A stretch of 64,000 bases of DNA from Oscillospiraceae bacterium (GCA_017473015.1 JAFUNP010000028.1:1-64000); one strand, 5' to 3'; positions 1 to 8,445 are shown, counted from the first letter of the stretch. Numbers and translations: made by a program. Notes: generated by a model not told the origin, from the letters alone.

Positions 1-52
1 CTCCGTCACGGCTTGCACCGTGCCACCTCCCTTTACACAAGGGAGGCTTTGG
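1..52. repeat. Dispersed GC-rich palindromic repeat, fragment
   Basis: Two small hairpins are visible: CACGGC/GCCGTG-like pairing near 7-23 and CCTCCC...GGGAGG at about 26-47. The same 'ctccgtcacgg... cctccctt...aagggagg' style recurs around 34760-34885. Such intergenic repeats are frequent in gut Ruminococcaceae genomes (known in general; family here inferred). Bases 53-180 hold no gene that I can support. Confidence 0.5.
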
Positions 53-180
53 TGTATGTATAACCCACACCGCACGATACCCCAAAAGGTGTATATAAGT
101 GCGCCCTTACTATTATATAAATCCTCATTTGTTTGACTGTCTTATGAGTATTGCCCTTTAGCCGCGGCTTATTTTTGTGC

Positions 181-612
181 TTACTGCAGCTTTTTCGGCC
201 ACACAGGCGTTTCTTCCTGTGCTTCTTCCTCCCAGTCCAGCTGTGGATAAAATACCCGCCGGGTAATATCCTCCCACAGGGACAGGTCAGGAGTTTCCCC
301 TTTTGTCAGCACTGTGCGGAAAAGCTCCACCACCTCATCTGCTGTTTTCAGGTCAAGGGCAAACATTTTTGTATCCTCTGCTGTCAGCTTCAGCTCCACT
401 CGGTAGCCCGGTTCTGTTGTGGCTGTCTGGATAAAATCAATATCCCCCTGAAAGGCCAGCAGCTCCACGGTTACATAGTCCATGTATCCCTGGCGCATGG
501 TTTTTATGGCCTGGCCGATTATTTCCATCTGCTCCGGCTGTACGGGAAATGGTGTCAGCACATGCCAGCCTGTGCTCATTTCTGCAATGGCTCTCATTTC
601 TTCCTCGTTCAT
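181..612 (-). CDS. Hypothetical protein, 143 aa
   Basis: No family is recognised. The protein is acidic, soluble in appearance, with no signal peptide or membrane segment, and ends in a lysine/proline-rich tail (PVWPKKLQ). I chose the ATG at 612 because AGGGGAG lies about 7 bases upstream; the in-frame ATG at 630 would overlap the preceding gene. It begins only 10 bases after the stop of the histidine phosphatase gene, so the two are almost certainly co-transcribed. Function cannot be assigned; the coupling suggests a partner or accessory of the phosphatase, which is inference. Confidence 0.7.
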   Translation of the reverse strand: MNEEEMRAIAEMSTGWHVLTPFPVQPEQMEIIGQAIKTMRQGYMDYVTVELLAFQGDIDFIQTATTEPGYRVELKLTAEDTKMFALDLKTADEVVELFRTVLTKGETPDLSLWEDITRRVFYPQLDWEEEAQEETPVWPKKLQ

Positions 613-622
613 AATCTCTCCC

Positions 623-1159
623 CTATTCATTTACCTCATATCCCACTATGGACCGGTTGTCCGGGGAATAGGTAATCATTTCTTCGTTTTCCATATCCAC
701 AAAGTAAGAGCGTATCACTCTGCACACACCTGCGTGGCATACCAGCAACACATTTTTACCTCTGTGAGTGTCGATAATATCGTCCAGCGCATTGTACACT
801 CTCTGGGCCAGCTGCATCATCGACTCGCCGCCGCCGTGTTTGTGGAAATATTTGCGTTTGTGCTGCTGATATATTTCGTCAGCACGGGAAGCCCCCTCAA
901 ACATACCAAAGCTCTGTTCTATCAGCCTTTCGTCGGTCAGCACCGGTATTCCGCACCGGTCAGCCACGGCCTGGGCTGTCTGCTGGGCGCGTATCATAGG
1001 GGACGCTATGATTATGTCCAGCTGGTATTCCACAGCCTTTTCTGCCAGGGCACGGGCCTGTTTTTCTCCTTCGGCCGTCAGCGGTATATCGCTTCTGCCG
1101 CATACTATATTTTCCACATTCCACTGTGTCTGCCCGTGGCGTGCCGCATAAATTTTCAT
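623..1159 (-). CDS. Histidine phosphatase family protein (phosphoglycerate mutase-like)
   Basis: Cytoplasmic 178-aa enzyme of the histidine phosphatase superfamily (branch 1), which transfers phosphate from small phosphoesters through a phosphohistidine. The catalytic RHG sits at residues 7-9 (ARHGQTQWN), a second family arginine and acid region follows (SPMIRAQQTA; EQSFGMFEG), and the second catalytic histidine is in LLVCHAGVCR near residue 144. Length matches the short CobC/GpmB-like group. Substrate cannot be read from sequence: alpha-ribazole phosphate, phosphoglycerate or a sugar phosphate are all possible. First gene of a two-gene operon with the 143-aa protein downstream. A TTGACT-17-TACAAT promoter lies upstream. 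Confidence 0.88.
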   Translation of the reverse strand: MKIYAARHGQTQWNVENIVCGRSDIPLTAEGEKQARALAEKAVEYQLDIIIASPMIRAQQTAQAVADRCGIPVLTDERLIEQSFGMFEGASRADEIYQQHKRKYFHKHGGGESMMQLAQRVYNALDDIIDTHRGKNVLLVCHAGVCRVIRSYFVDMENEEMITYSPDNRSIVGYEVNE

Positions 1160-1192
1160 AATGCTCTCCCTTGTTTGTTTTAATGATAATTT

Positions 1193-1221
1193 ATTGTAGC
1201 ATATAGTATTTATTCAGTCAA
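1193..1221 (-). promoter_or_regulatory. Sigma-A-type promoter of the histidine phosphatase operon
   Basis: On the minus strand TTGACT, 17-base spacer, TACAAT; the -10 lies about 34 bases before the ATG. Confidence 0.7.
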
Positions 1222-1323
1222 AATCTTTATGCCGTAACCATATATGCATTGTCCCCTGCCTCTTACTTATATAAAACAAAATATATGCATAGAAATGTGT
1301 GACCGAATCTGTCCTGACAAATA

Positions 1324-1353
1324 CAGACAAGCCCCGTGGCCGGGGCTTGTCTG
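1324..1353. other. Perfect GC-rich hairpin in a gene-free 512-base gap
   Basis: CAGACAAGCCCCG and CGGGGCTTGTCTG pair perfectly (13 bp) around a TGGC loop. No T-run follows closely, so it is not a classical terminator, and no gene ends next to it. The rest of 1160-1671 is AT-rich; an AAGAGGAGAG purine tract at about 1375-1384 precedes no convincing ORF. Purpose unknown: end of an unseen small RNA, or a dispersed repeat. Confidence 0.5.
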
Positions 1354-1671
1354 CGGGAAAAGTATATTTTATTAAGAGGAGAGAAAAATTCTTTGTTTTC
1401 TGATTATATTATAGCTTATGATTATGTATTTGTTGTTAACTAATTATGAATTTTACTAAAAAATATTAAAAAAATACGAAATATTTGTGAAAACTCTATA
1501 CTTATTTAACTTTTCGATTATTGCAGAGAAATCCTTTATTTATATGGATTTTGCCCGCATATCGTGATAAAATAGTGTAAAACGGGAACAATACCACAGT
1601 TTTCACATTTTTTTTATTTTCTTATGGTATTTTAAAACTGTAAGCAATTACACCATCCATGAGGTGAACAG

Positions 1672-2355
1672 ATGAAAGATTTTAAAATAGGCAATATAAA
1701 AACATATATAACACAGTTTAAAAACCAGTTTGCCCTTTCCGGAGTGATAACCTTTGCCATAGGCATGCTTCTGCTTATATGGCCGGCGCTGACGGGCAAA
1801 GCACTGTGCTGGCTGCTGGCAGGCGTGCTGATAACAAAAGGCGCCACCGGCATTATCTCACGCTACAGAATGGGCGGAGCAATACTGCCTTTTGAAATGA
1901 TGGGCAGTGCTATCAGTCTGCTGACAGGGCTGTATGTAGGGCTGCGCAGTGATGTGATTATTTCCATCATTCCTTTTGTGTGCGGACTGTTTCTGCTGAT
2001 AAGCGGTATTTCCGGTCTGCAGAACGCTTTTGCCATGAAAAATATGAACTACCCCGGCTGGAACCACGGGCTGATTTTTACAGTAATCAAGGTAGTGCTG
2101 GCAGGTATCATAGTGATGAACCCTTTCGGCACCGCAATGACACTGACCAGATTCATAGGCGGCTGTCTGGTATATGACGGAGCTGCAGGGCTGATAACAG
2201 TGTATGAAAGCGCAAAAGCCAGAAATGCTTTTGACAAAGCACAGAACGACCTGCGTGACCTGAATCTGAAAAAAGAGGAACAGTCAGACCATATTCCTGT
2301 GGTGGAGGCAGAGTTTGTGGAAGTTATAAAGGAAGTAAGAGAAGAAAAAGAATAA
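1672..2355 (+). CDS. DUF308 (HdeD-like) membrane protein
   Basis: 227-aa integral membrane protein with about six hydrophobic segments between residues 20 and 175, including the family-like LLIWPALTGKALCWLLAG start of the first repeat and a second related segment (IIVMNPFGTAMTLTRFIGG), consistent with the internal duplication of DUF308/HdeD proteins. A charged cytoplasmic tail of about 50 residues follows. HdeD in enterobacteria is linked to acid stress; no such role can be claimed here. The start is supported by GAGGTGA 5 bases upstream. Monocistronic, closed by the terminator at 2366. Confidence 0.8.
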   Translation: MKDFKIGNIKTYITQFKNQFALSGVITFAIGMLLLIWPALTGKALCWLLAGVLITKGATGIISRYRMGGAILPFEMMGSAISLLTGLYVGLRSDVIISIIPFVCGLFLLISGISGLQNAFAMKNMNYPGWNHGLIFTVIKVVLAGIIVMNPFGTAMTLTRFIGGCLVYDGAAGLITVYESAKARNAFDKAQNDLRDLNLKKEEQSDHIPVVEAEFVEVIKEVREEKE

Positions 2356-2365
2356 TACAGACAGA

Positions 2366-2399
2366 AAAAACCAGGCCCGACAGCCTGGTTTTGTTTTTC
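2366..2399 (+). terminator. Rho-independent terminator of the DUF308 gene
   Basis: AAAACCAGGC and GCCTGGTTTT pair around CCGACA and are followed by TTGTTTTT. Confidence 0.85.
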
Positions 2400-2528
2400 A
2401 CCTGAAACCGGATTTTTTATATGCTGTTATTCCAGCCGGAAAACAGCGGAGAACGCAAAGTTCCTTATAATTTAACAAAAAATCAAGATTTTATTCAGAT
2501 TTTACAGTTTTTTCCCCCTTTGCTTAAG

Positions 2529-2557
2529 TTGTGAAAAGTGATATGATTAAATATTAT
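2529..2557 (+). promoter_or_regulatory. Promoter of the small membrane protein gene
   Basis: TTGTGA, 17-base spacer, TATTAT, ending 28 bases before the start codon. Confidence 0.6.
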
Positions 2558-2585
2558 AGTTTACACACTCTTTACAGGAGGCGAC

Positions 2586-2786
2586 ATGCTTTTATTGTCT
2601 GTAGCAGATACGGCTGATATCACTCAGATGATACCGCCGGTATACCTGGCAGCCTTTGCCGCAGTGATGGCTGTGGTGCTGTTTGCAGCCAACAAATGGC
2701 TGACGGCCATGTTTATACCCAAAAACGGCAGTGACGAAGCGCCGCTGTGGTCATACTACCGGAGAAAAAACGGGAAGAAAAAATAA
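2586..2786 (+). CDS. Small single-pass membrane protein, 66 aa
   Basis: No family is recognised. Residues 17-37 (PVYLAAFAAVMAVVLFAANK) form one membrane helix, and the C-terminus is strongly basic (YYRRKNGKKK), so the tail should be cytoplasmic by the positive-inside rule. A perfect AGGAGG Shine-Dalgarno stands 5 bases before ATG and a promoter is present, which makes a real gene likely despite the size. It converges with the metallophosphoesterase gene, whose stop is one base away. Confidence 0.65.
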   Translation: MLLLSVADTADITQMIPPVYLAAFAAVMAVVLFAANKWLTAMFIPKNGSDEAPLWSYYRRKNGKKK

Positions 2787-2787
2787 A

Positions 2788-3438
2788 TCATTCTCCCAGC
2801 TGATACATTTCGGTGTATACCGCCTGAACCTTCGGAGAAACATATTTATCCTTGTGGTACATGCCGAAAAACCACTTTTTGTATTCCAGCTTGTGATTGA
2901 TTTCGTCCAGATAGTCAAAAAGATTGCCTGTGACAAAGCTTTCCAGATTGAGAAAACGGCTTATAATGCCGCTGGGTGAATGTGTCAGCACATAGTCCAC
3001 TTTCCAGCCCACTTTTTCCAGGTTTGCTGTACAGTTGTCAAAATCAGCCTGGGTAGGCGGATAATCGCTGAAAACATCCAGAATATAGTCATCAGCGCCG
3101 CCGAAGCACAGCAGCTTCATATCTTCTATTTCCAGCACTTCACCGCGCTTTATGTAATACACCTGACCGGGGCATATTTCCTTGGCCCGGGCGCCGTGGT
3201 AAACAGTGTCAGGATATTTTTCCAGTGCGGCAAAATTTTCGTTGTATCCGTCGATGAACAGTACCCTGAAAGGCAGTTTTGCAATCTTTTTCAGATTTTT
3301 GTCCTGCCGGGCGCTGCCGTCCCATACAAAGCCAAAATCCCCCAGCACTATCACTGTGTCGTATTTCTTTATGTGCTTCAGTTTACGGTCGGTCAGCCTT
3401 TCCAGCTCACCGTGGGTGTCAGCGGTAATAAAAACCAT
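2788..3438 (-). CDS. Calcineurin-like metallophosphoesterase with degraded metal site
   Basis: 216 aa, metallophosphoesterase fold. The first motifs are intact: D-x-H in ADTHGE (D7, H9) and GD in VLGDFGF (about residue 33). Two later motifs differ from the family: the expected GNHE reads GYNEN (IDGYNENF, about 66-72), losing the metal-bridging Asn and the general-acid His, and the final G-H-x-H reads FGMYHK, losing one metal-binding His. THSP (about residue 152) keeps the other His. It may be inactive, use one metal, or bind nucleotide only. The ATG at 3438 is preceded by AAAAGGAGAAA. Single gene, convergent with the 66-aa gene. Confidence 0.8.
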   Translation of the reverse strand: MVFITADTHGELERLTDRKLKHIKKYDTVIVLGDFGFVWDGSARQDKNLKKIAKLPFRVLFIDGYNENFAALEKYPDTVYHGARAKEICPGQVYYIKRGEVLEIEDMKLLCFGGADDYILDVFSDYPPTQADFDNCTANLEKVGWKVDYVLTHSPSGIISRFLNLESFVTGNLFDYLDEINHKLEYKKWFFGMYHKDKYVSPKVQAVYTEMYQLGE

Positions 3439-3508
3439 ATTTTCTCCTTTTTTGCTATATATTTCACTTTATTTATGTGTAAAATTATGGTAAAATTTAT
3501 AATTAGAG

Positions 3509-3537
3509 TTGTAAAGTTATCCAAACATGAATATAAT
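3509..3537 (+). promoter_or_regulatory. Promoter of the S11-like / papain-like / pncB run
   Basis: TTGTAA, 17-base spacer, TATAAT, 35 bases before the ATG at 3573. Confidence 0.7.
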
Positions 3538-3572
3538 GATTATTTTAATATAAAAATTAAGGAATGTCTATA

Positions 3573-4898
3573 ATGAAAAAACTTTTACAATCTTTATGTC
3601 TGGTAATAAGCATGGTGTTTATGATGTCGTGCTTTGGTGTACCGGCATCTGCCGCTTCCACCGCCAGATACCAGCTGCCATTTGAACCCAATGCGCAGGC
3701 CTACCTTCTGGTCAGTCTGGACACCGGCGAGGTTATTTTTGAAAAAAACAGCCATGAGCAGTATTATCCCTCCACACTGACAAAGATGCTGACAGCATAC
3801 ACCGCATACAAGTATGTGGATGACCTGGACGGTACCATGGTCACTGCACCGCGTTATGTGTATGATGAGCTGTACGGGCTGAACAGCGCCACTGCGGACA
3901 TCCGCCAGGGAGAGGTTCTGTCGGTGAAAAACCTGCTGTATGCCATGCTGCTGCCGTCAGCCAATGAGGCCGCCAGCATACTGGCCGATTATCTGGGCAA
4001 TGGCAGTATAGAAAATTTTTGTATGATGATGAACAATGAGGCCAGAAAGCTGGGTTGCACAAACACAAACTTTACCAGCGCCCACGGCCTGTTCAGTGAA
4101 AATCACTATACCAGCGCATATGATTTATATCTGATAGCTAAAGCCTGCTGGGAAACACCGGGCTTTATGGATATAGTAACTACTACTACCCGGCAGATGC
4201 CAGCCAATACAAAACACGCAGAGCCATACTATATCCAGAACATCAACAGAATGCAGAACAGGTCCACCGGTTATTACCGCTCTTATGCCAAGGGCATACA
4301 GGTGGATACTCCTGATTATTCCAACTATGTCACAGTATGCCAGAAAAATGGTGAAAACTATATTCTGGTTGTGCTGGGCGCTGCTGAAATCAGCGACGAA
4401 AAGCGCCCGGTATTTATAACTGCCGCAGAAATCATGGACTATTTTTTTGAAACCTACTCCATGAGAAATGCCAACACACTGACCTATCCGGTGACTGACA
4501 TCACCGTGAAATACGCCAAGGACACCGACAGTCTGCTGTTGTATGCAGACAATGAGGTAATGTCCATACTGCCAAATGATGCTGACGAAAGCAGCTTCCA
4601 GAAGGTATATAACCTGCCGGAAACTGTGGGCGCACCTGTAAAGGCCGGGGATGTTATCGGTACGGTTGACTATTATCTGGCAGGCCAGAAAGTGGGCACC
4701 AGCCAGCTGGTAAGCCACACCGATGTGGAGCGCAGCACCCTGCTGTATCTTACCGGCAAGCTGACGGAGATGTTTACCTCCCTGTATTTCCGCGTTGTTG
4801 TAGCAGTGACAGTCACACTTGTTATTATTTATCTTATTTATACTTACAGAAAATTCAGACAACACGAAAAGATGCAAAAAGTCCACAGGAGGAGATAG
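3573..4898 (+). CDS. S11-family D-Ala-D-Ala carboxypeptidase-like protein, catalytic motifs altered
   Basis: 441 aa, secreted and membrane-anchored penicillin-binding-protein relative (DacA/DacF family). It has a signal peptide (MKKLLQSLCLVISMVFMMSC...ASA), an S11 domain to about residue 280, a C-terminal beta domain, and a terminal membrane helix (about 407-427) with a basic tail. Family motifs: SxN is intact (LPSANEAA, S129-N131), but the SxxK region reads PSTLTK, placing Thr68 where the nucleophilic Ser should be, and the KTG triad region reads AKGIQVDT instead of xxGIKTGT. Probably a non-hydrolytic peptidoglycan-binding protein. I chose ATG 3573 (AAGGAA ten bases upstream) over ATG 3564, which sits directly on the Shine-Dalgarno. 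The next gene begins after 2 bases. Confidence 0.85.
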   Translation: MKKLLQSLCLVISMVFMMSCFGVPASAASTARYQLPFEPNAQAYLLVSLDTGEVIFEKNSHEQYYPSTLTKMLTAYTAYKYVDDLDGTMVTAPRYVYDELYGLNSATADIRQGEVLSVKNLLYAMLLPSANEAASILADYLGNGSIENFCMMMNNEARKLGCTNTNFTSAHGLFSENHYTSAYDLYLIAKACWETPGFMDIVTTTTRQMPANTKHAEPYYIQNINRMQNRSTGYYRSYAKGIQVDTPDYSNYVTVCQKNGENYILVVLGAAEISDEKRPVFITAAEIMDYFFETYSMRNANTLTYPVTDITVKYAKDTDSLLLYADNEVMSILPNDADESSFQKVYNLPETVGAPVKAGDVIGTVDYYLAGQKVGTSQLVSHTDVERSTLLYLTGKLTEMFTSLYFRVVVAVTVTLVIIYLIYTYRKFRQHEKMQKVHRRR

Positions 4899-4900
4899 CC

Positions 4901-5434
4901 ATGAACGACTTTTATATAGTTCTCAGCCGTTCACATACTACCGTTGCAATGCTTGTGCGTATGTTTACACACAAGTACTACAATCATACTTCCCTTTCTT
5001 TCAGCAAAGACCTGGACAACTTCCATTCCTTCGGCCGCAAAAATCCAAAACTTCTGCTGCCGGCAGGATATATACAGGAAAGCGTTGATACCGGATATTT
5101 CGGCCTGTGGCCAGATACAAAAATCGCTGTGCTGCAGGGTCAGCTGGACGATGAACAGTACCGGCAGCTGCAGGATAAAATGACGGAGTTTTCCCAGGCA
5201 CCCGACAGCTACAGATACAGCATACGGGGACTGGTTTCCGCTTTCCTGGGTATTCCGTGGCACAGAGCAAAGCACTACACCTGCAGCGGTTTTGTGGCAT
5301 ACCTGTTCAGAGACATCCTTCATTTTGACAAAGACTATTCCCTGGTGGAACCGGAGGATTTCCTTAAATTCGGTTTCAAAACTATATACGAGGGAACAGC
5401 AGGAGAATACAACCATGAAAAACTCTCAGTTTGA
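4901..5434 (+). CDS. Permuted papain-fold (YiiX/NlpC-like) cysteine hydrolase-like protein
   Basis: 177 aa without signal peptide. The N-terminal half carries HTSLSF (His29) and the C-terminal half YTCSGFVAYLF (Cys about 129), the His-then-Cys order of permuted NlpC/P60 or YiiX/LRAT-like folds, which act on amides or esters, often of peptidoglycan or lipids. The assignment rests on this pattern only. A strong GGAGGAG site precedes the ATG. It lies between the S11-like gene (2 bases) and pncB (20-base overlap), so translation is probably coupled. Substrate unknown. Confidence 0.6.
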   Translation: MNDFYIVLSRSHTTVAMLVRMFTHKYYNHTSLSFSKDLDNFHSFGRKNPKLLLPAGYIQESVDTGYFGLWPDTKIAVLQGQLDDEQYRQLQDKMTEFSQAPDSYRYSIRGLVSAFLGIPWHRAKHYTCSGFVAYLFRDILHFDKDYSLVEPEDFLKFGFKTIYEGTAGEYNHEKLSV

Positions 5435-6878
5435 AGTAAAAGACCCGCGCAACATTTCCATTCTCACTGACTTTTATGAACTGACAATGGCAAACGGCTT
5501 TTTTGAAAGCGGCAACAAAGACACCATAGGCGTTTTTGACCTGTTTTTCCGCCGTGTGCCGGACAATGGCGGCTTTGCAATCAGCGCCGGTCTGGAACAG
5601 GCCATTGACTATCTGGAAAATCTGCATTTTACAGAAAATGATATAGCTTATCTCAGAAGCAAAAATCTGTTCAGCGAAGGTTTCCTGAACTACCTGGCAG
5701 ATTTTAAATTTGAGTGCAATGTATGGGCTGTACCGGAAGGCACACCTGTTTTTCCGAAAGAACCGTCAATGATTATTGAAGGTCCTATGATTCAGGCGCA
5801 GCTGATAGAGACAGCTCTGCTGGTAATACTCAATCATCAGACTCTTATAGCCACAAAGGCAAACAGAATTGTGCGCTCTGCCATGGGCAGACCCGTGCAG
5901 GAATTTGGCGCACGCCGTGCCCAGGGTGTGGATGCTGCCAACTACGGCAGCCGTGCTGCATATATCGGCGGATGTGTGTCCTCCTCCAACACTATGATGG
6001 AAAGAGATTTCGGCATTCCAGCATCCGGCACAATGGCACACAGCTGGGTGCAGAGCTTTGACAGCGAATACGAAGCATTCAAAAAATACGCAGAAAACTA
6101 TCCTGACAGCACTGTGCTGCTGGTGGATACCTTCAATGTAACCAAAAGCGGCATACCAAACGCCATCAGAGTGTTTGATGAAGTGCTGAAGCCTATGGGA
6201 AAACGCCCGGTAGGTGTGCGTATAGACAGCGGTGACATCGCCTATCTGTCAAAAAAGGCACGCGCCATGCTGGACGAGGCGGGCTATCCTGACTGTAAGA
6301 TTATCGTTTCCAACTCCATGGATGAATACATTATCCGTGACCTGCTGATAAACGATGCCAAAATAGACTCTTTCGGCGTAGGTGAAAACCTGATTACCAG
6401 CCGCAGCACCCCTGTTCTGGGCGGTGTATACAAGCTGGTAGCCGTGAAAAAAGATGGCCGGCATATCCCTAAAATCAAAATCAGCGAAAGCTTTGAAAAA
6501 ATCACTATTCCTTACCATAAAAAGGTGTGGAGAATTTTCTCCAACGAAACAGGCAAGGCGCTGGCTGATTATCTGACAATTTGCGACGAAGACCCTTCTG
6601 ATATGACAGAAATCACTATCTTCAGTCCTCTGGAACCATGGAAAAAGCAGACTCTGACAAATGTGACCATCAGACCACTGCTGGTACCTGTTTTTGAAAA
6701 AGGCAAAAAGGTTTACGAAAGTCCATCGCTGAAAGAAATCCGTGATTATACAATGCAGCAGCTGGACACACTGTGGGACGAAGTAAAGCGTCTGGAATAT
6801 CCTCATAAATATTATGTGGACCTGTCCACAAAACTGTGGGAGGCACAGCGCGCCCTGCTGGAAGAAAAAACACATTGA
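5415..6878 (+). CDS. pncB: Nicotinate phosphoribosyltransferase
   Basis: 487-aa cytoplasmic enzyme of the NAD salvage (Preiss-Handler) pathway: nicotinate + PRPP + ATP to nicotinate mononucleotide. Family signatures include the N-terminal LTDFYELTMANGFF, the FGARRAQGVDAA segment, GTMAHSWVQSF, the phosphate-binding VGVRIDSGDIAYLS and GVGENLITS...PVLGGVYKL. The in-frame upstream stretch from 5292 is an open-frame extension overlapping the preceding gene; ATG 5415 with CAGGAG 9 bases upstream is the start, giving the usual length. Last gene of a three-gene run, closed by the terminator at 6905. Confidence 0.96.
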   Translation: MKNSQFEVKDPRNISILTDFYELTMANGFFESGNKDTIGVFDLFFRRVPDNGGFAISAGLEQAIDYLENLHFTENDIAYLRSKNLFSEGFLNYLADFKFECNVWAVPEGTPVFPKEPSMIIEGPMIQAQLIETALLVILNHQTLIATKANRIVRSAMGRPVQEFGARRAQGVDAANYGSRAAYIGGCVSSSNTMMERDFGIPASGTMAHSWVQSFDSEYEAFKKYAENYPDSTVLLVDTFNVTKSGIPNAIRVFDEVLKPMGKRPVGVRIDSGDIAYLSKKARAMLDEAGYPDCKIIVSNSMDEYIIRDLLINDAKIDSFGVGENLITSRSTPVLGGVYKLVAVKKDGRHIPKIKISESFEKITIPYHKKVWRIFSNETGKALADYLTICDEDPSDMTEITIFSPLEPWKKQTLTNVTIRPLLVPVFEKGKKVYESPSLKEIRDYTMQQLDTLWDEVKRLEYPHKYYVDLSTKLWEAQRALLEEKTH

Positions 6879-6904
6879 TTTTTCGGCGGAATAATTATAA
6901 ACAT

Positions 6905-6934
6905 AAAGCTGCGGCATCTGCCGCAGCTTTTTTG
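6905..6934 (+). terminator. Terminator of pncB
   Basis: AAAGCTGCGGCA and TGCCGCAGCTTT pair with a short loop, followed by a T-run. Confidence 0.9.
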
Positions 6935-6950
6935 TGTATTTATATAACAT

Positions 6951-6980
6951 AAAACCCCCGGGTCTGGTGACCCGGGGGTG
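6951..6980 (-). terminator. Terminator of the first M20 gene
   Basis: On the minus strand CACCCCCGGGTC and GACCCGGGGGTT pair and are followed by TTTT; it stands about 40 bases after the stop codon. Confidence 0.85.
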
Positions 6981-7018
6981 ATTTATGCATTATTCAATAC
7001 AACTGTCAGAAAACAGAA

Positions 7019-8308
7019 TTATTCACCGAAAAGTTCTTTGATTTCTTCTGGAGTTGCACGGCCGGACATATCGTAAACTTCTCTGTAAGTCAGTTTTCTG
7101 CCGGCTTTCAGTGTAGGATCTTTCAGGTATTCGATAGCGTATGTAGCAGCACCTGTTGCACCCAGTTTCAGAACATCTTCGTCGATGTCAAATGCCTGGT
7201 TGTGGTGAGCAGCACCAACGCCTTTTTCGTCATTCTGCATACCCAGGAATGCGAATACGCCTGGCCACTGTGCCAGATACTGGCCGTAGGATTCGGAAGC
7301 CATCCATGGTTCCCATGTGCCCACTTTGTCTGTGCCCAGTTCTTCACCGATAACTTTTCTTGCCCACTGTGCCATATCAGCATCGTTAACTACTGGCAGA
7401 CCTGGCAGTGTGTATCTGTTGTAGATAGGACGGCATTTGTAAGCTTCACAAGTTTTGTCGATAAGGTGTTTGAATTCTTCGTAGAATTTCATACCTGCAT
7501 CGTCGCGGTCAAATGTTCTCATTGTACCTGCGAAGGAAACAGTCTGTGGGATAACGTTGCCAACTACACCACCGTTCAGTTTACCGATAGAGTATGTACA
7601 TGTTTTGTATGGGTCAACTTTCTGCAGACGGATTGACAGCAGACCACCGTAGATAGCCCAGAATGCGTCGATTGGGTTGATAGACTGGTCAGGTCTTGAA
7701 CCGTGGCCGCCCTGGCCGTCGATTGTGATGTCAAAGCCCATAGCACCGGCCATCATACCGCCGTCGTTGATTGCCAGCAGGCCTGTTGGAGCTGTGGACA
7801 GCAGATGTGTGCCGTAAACAGCGTCGATTTCGATGCCTTCTCTTTCAATGTAAGCAAAGATGTATTTTACGTTGCCTGTGCCTTCTTCGCCGCGTTCGAA
7901 GCAAAGGTAAACTGTACCTTCAATTTCTTCTTTCTTTTCCAGCAGGATTTTTGCAGCGCCCAGCAGCATAGCAATATGGCCGTCGTGACCGCAAGCATGC
8001 ATTACACCAGGAACTTTGGAAACACAGGTTCTGCCGCCTTCTTTCAGGTTGTCAGGTGTTTCCAGAACAGGCAGAGCGTCGATGTCAGCTCTCAGCAGAA
8101 CTTTTCTGCCTTCTGCTTTACCAACGATTTTTGCCAGAATACCACCGTTAGGAATAACAGTGTATTCAATACCCATTTTGTCCAGCTCTTCACAGATTCT
8201 TTCCACTGTTTTGTCTTCCTGGCTTGACAGTTCAGGATTTTCGTGGAAATATCTGCGCATTTCAATCATATAATCTTCATGTTTTTTTGCGATTTCAATA
8301 TTTTTCAT
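7019..8308 (-). CDS. M20 family amidohydrolase, paralogue 1
   Basis: 429-aa cytoplasmic metallo-amidohydrolase (M20D type: hippurate/indole-3-acetyl-amino-acid/N-acyl amino acid hydrolases). Predicted metal ligands are all present: Cys and His of MHACGHDGH (about 101-107), Glu in CFERGEEG, His in YGTHLL, and His near the end in GAAHHNQAFDIDE. The GHGSRPD segment marks the dimerisation/lid domain. I chose ATG 8308 (AAAGGTG upstream) rather than the longer frame from 8344. It is one of three tandem paralogues, each separately transcribed, with a YfcC-type carrier beyond them. Exact substrate unknown; an N-acyl amino acid or dipeptide taken up by that carrier is the natural guess. Confidence 0.9.
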   Translation of the reverse strand: MKNIEIAKKHEDYMIEMRRYFHENPELSSQEDKTVERICEELDKMGIEYTVIPNGGILAKIVGKAEGRKVLLRADIDALPVLETPDNLKEGGRTCVSKVPGVMHACGHDGHIAMLLGAAKILLEKKEEIEGTVYLCFERGEEGTGNVKYIFAYIEREGIEIDAVYGTHLLSTAPTGLLAINDGGMMAGAMGFDITIDGQGGHGSRPDQSINPIDAFWAIYGGLLSIRLQKVDPYKTCTYSIGKLNGGVVGNVIPQTVSFAGTMRTFDRDDAGMKFYEEFKHLIDKTCEAYKCRPIYNRYTLPGLPVVNDADMAQWARKVIGEELGTDKVGTWEPWMASESYGQYLAQWPGVFAFLGMQNDEKGVGAAHHNQAFDIDEDVLKLGATGAATYAIEYLKDPTLKAGRKLTYREVYDMSGRATPEEIKELFGE

Positions 8309-8411
8309 AAATACACACCTTTCTGTGATACTGTATCGTTCCATATAAAAACACGAATTTTATGTATTTTTATGCAGAATATACATTTTTATGTTTTATT
8401 TGAGCTTTAAA

Positions 8412-8430
8412 GGCGTGAGTGGGGCACACC
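8412..8430 (-). promoter_or_regulatory. Conserved leader hairpin / operator, M20 paralogue 1
   Basis: On the transcribed strand GGTGTG-CCCCACT-CACGCC: a 6-bp stem (one G-U) with a 7-base loop. It starts 16 bases after the -10 box, i.e. roughly +8 to +10 of the message. The identical 19 bases precede paralogue 2 and a covarying version precedes paralogue 3. Confidence 0.65.
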
Positions 8431-8445
8431 TATCTTTATACTTAT

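Noticed and set aside
1399..1449. 17-codon ORF starting with TTG after the AAGAGGAGAG tract
   Set aside because: Spacing to the purine tract is long, composition is AT-driven and nothing supports translation.
5292..5414. N-terminal extension of pncB
   Set aside because: It overlaps the papain-like gene in another frame, and the family starts at LTDFYELTMANG just after ATG 5415.
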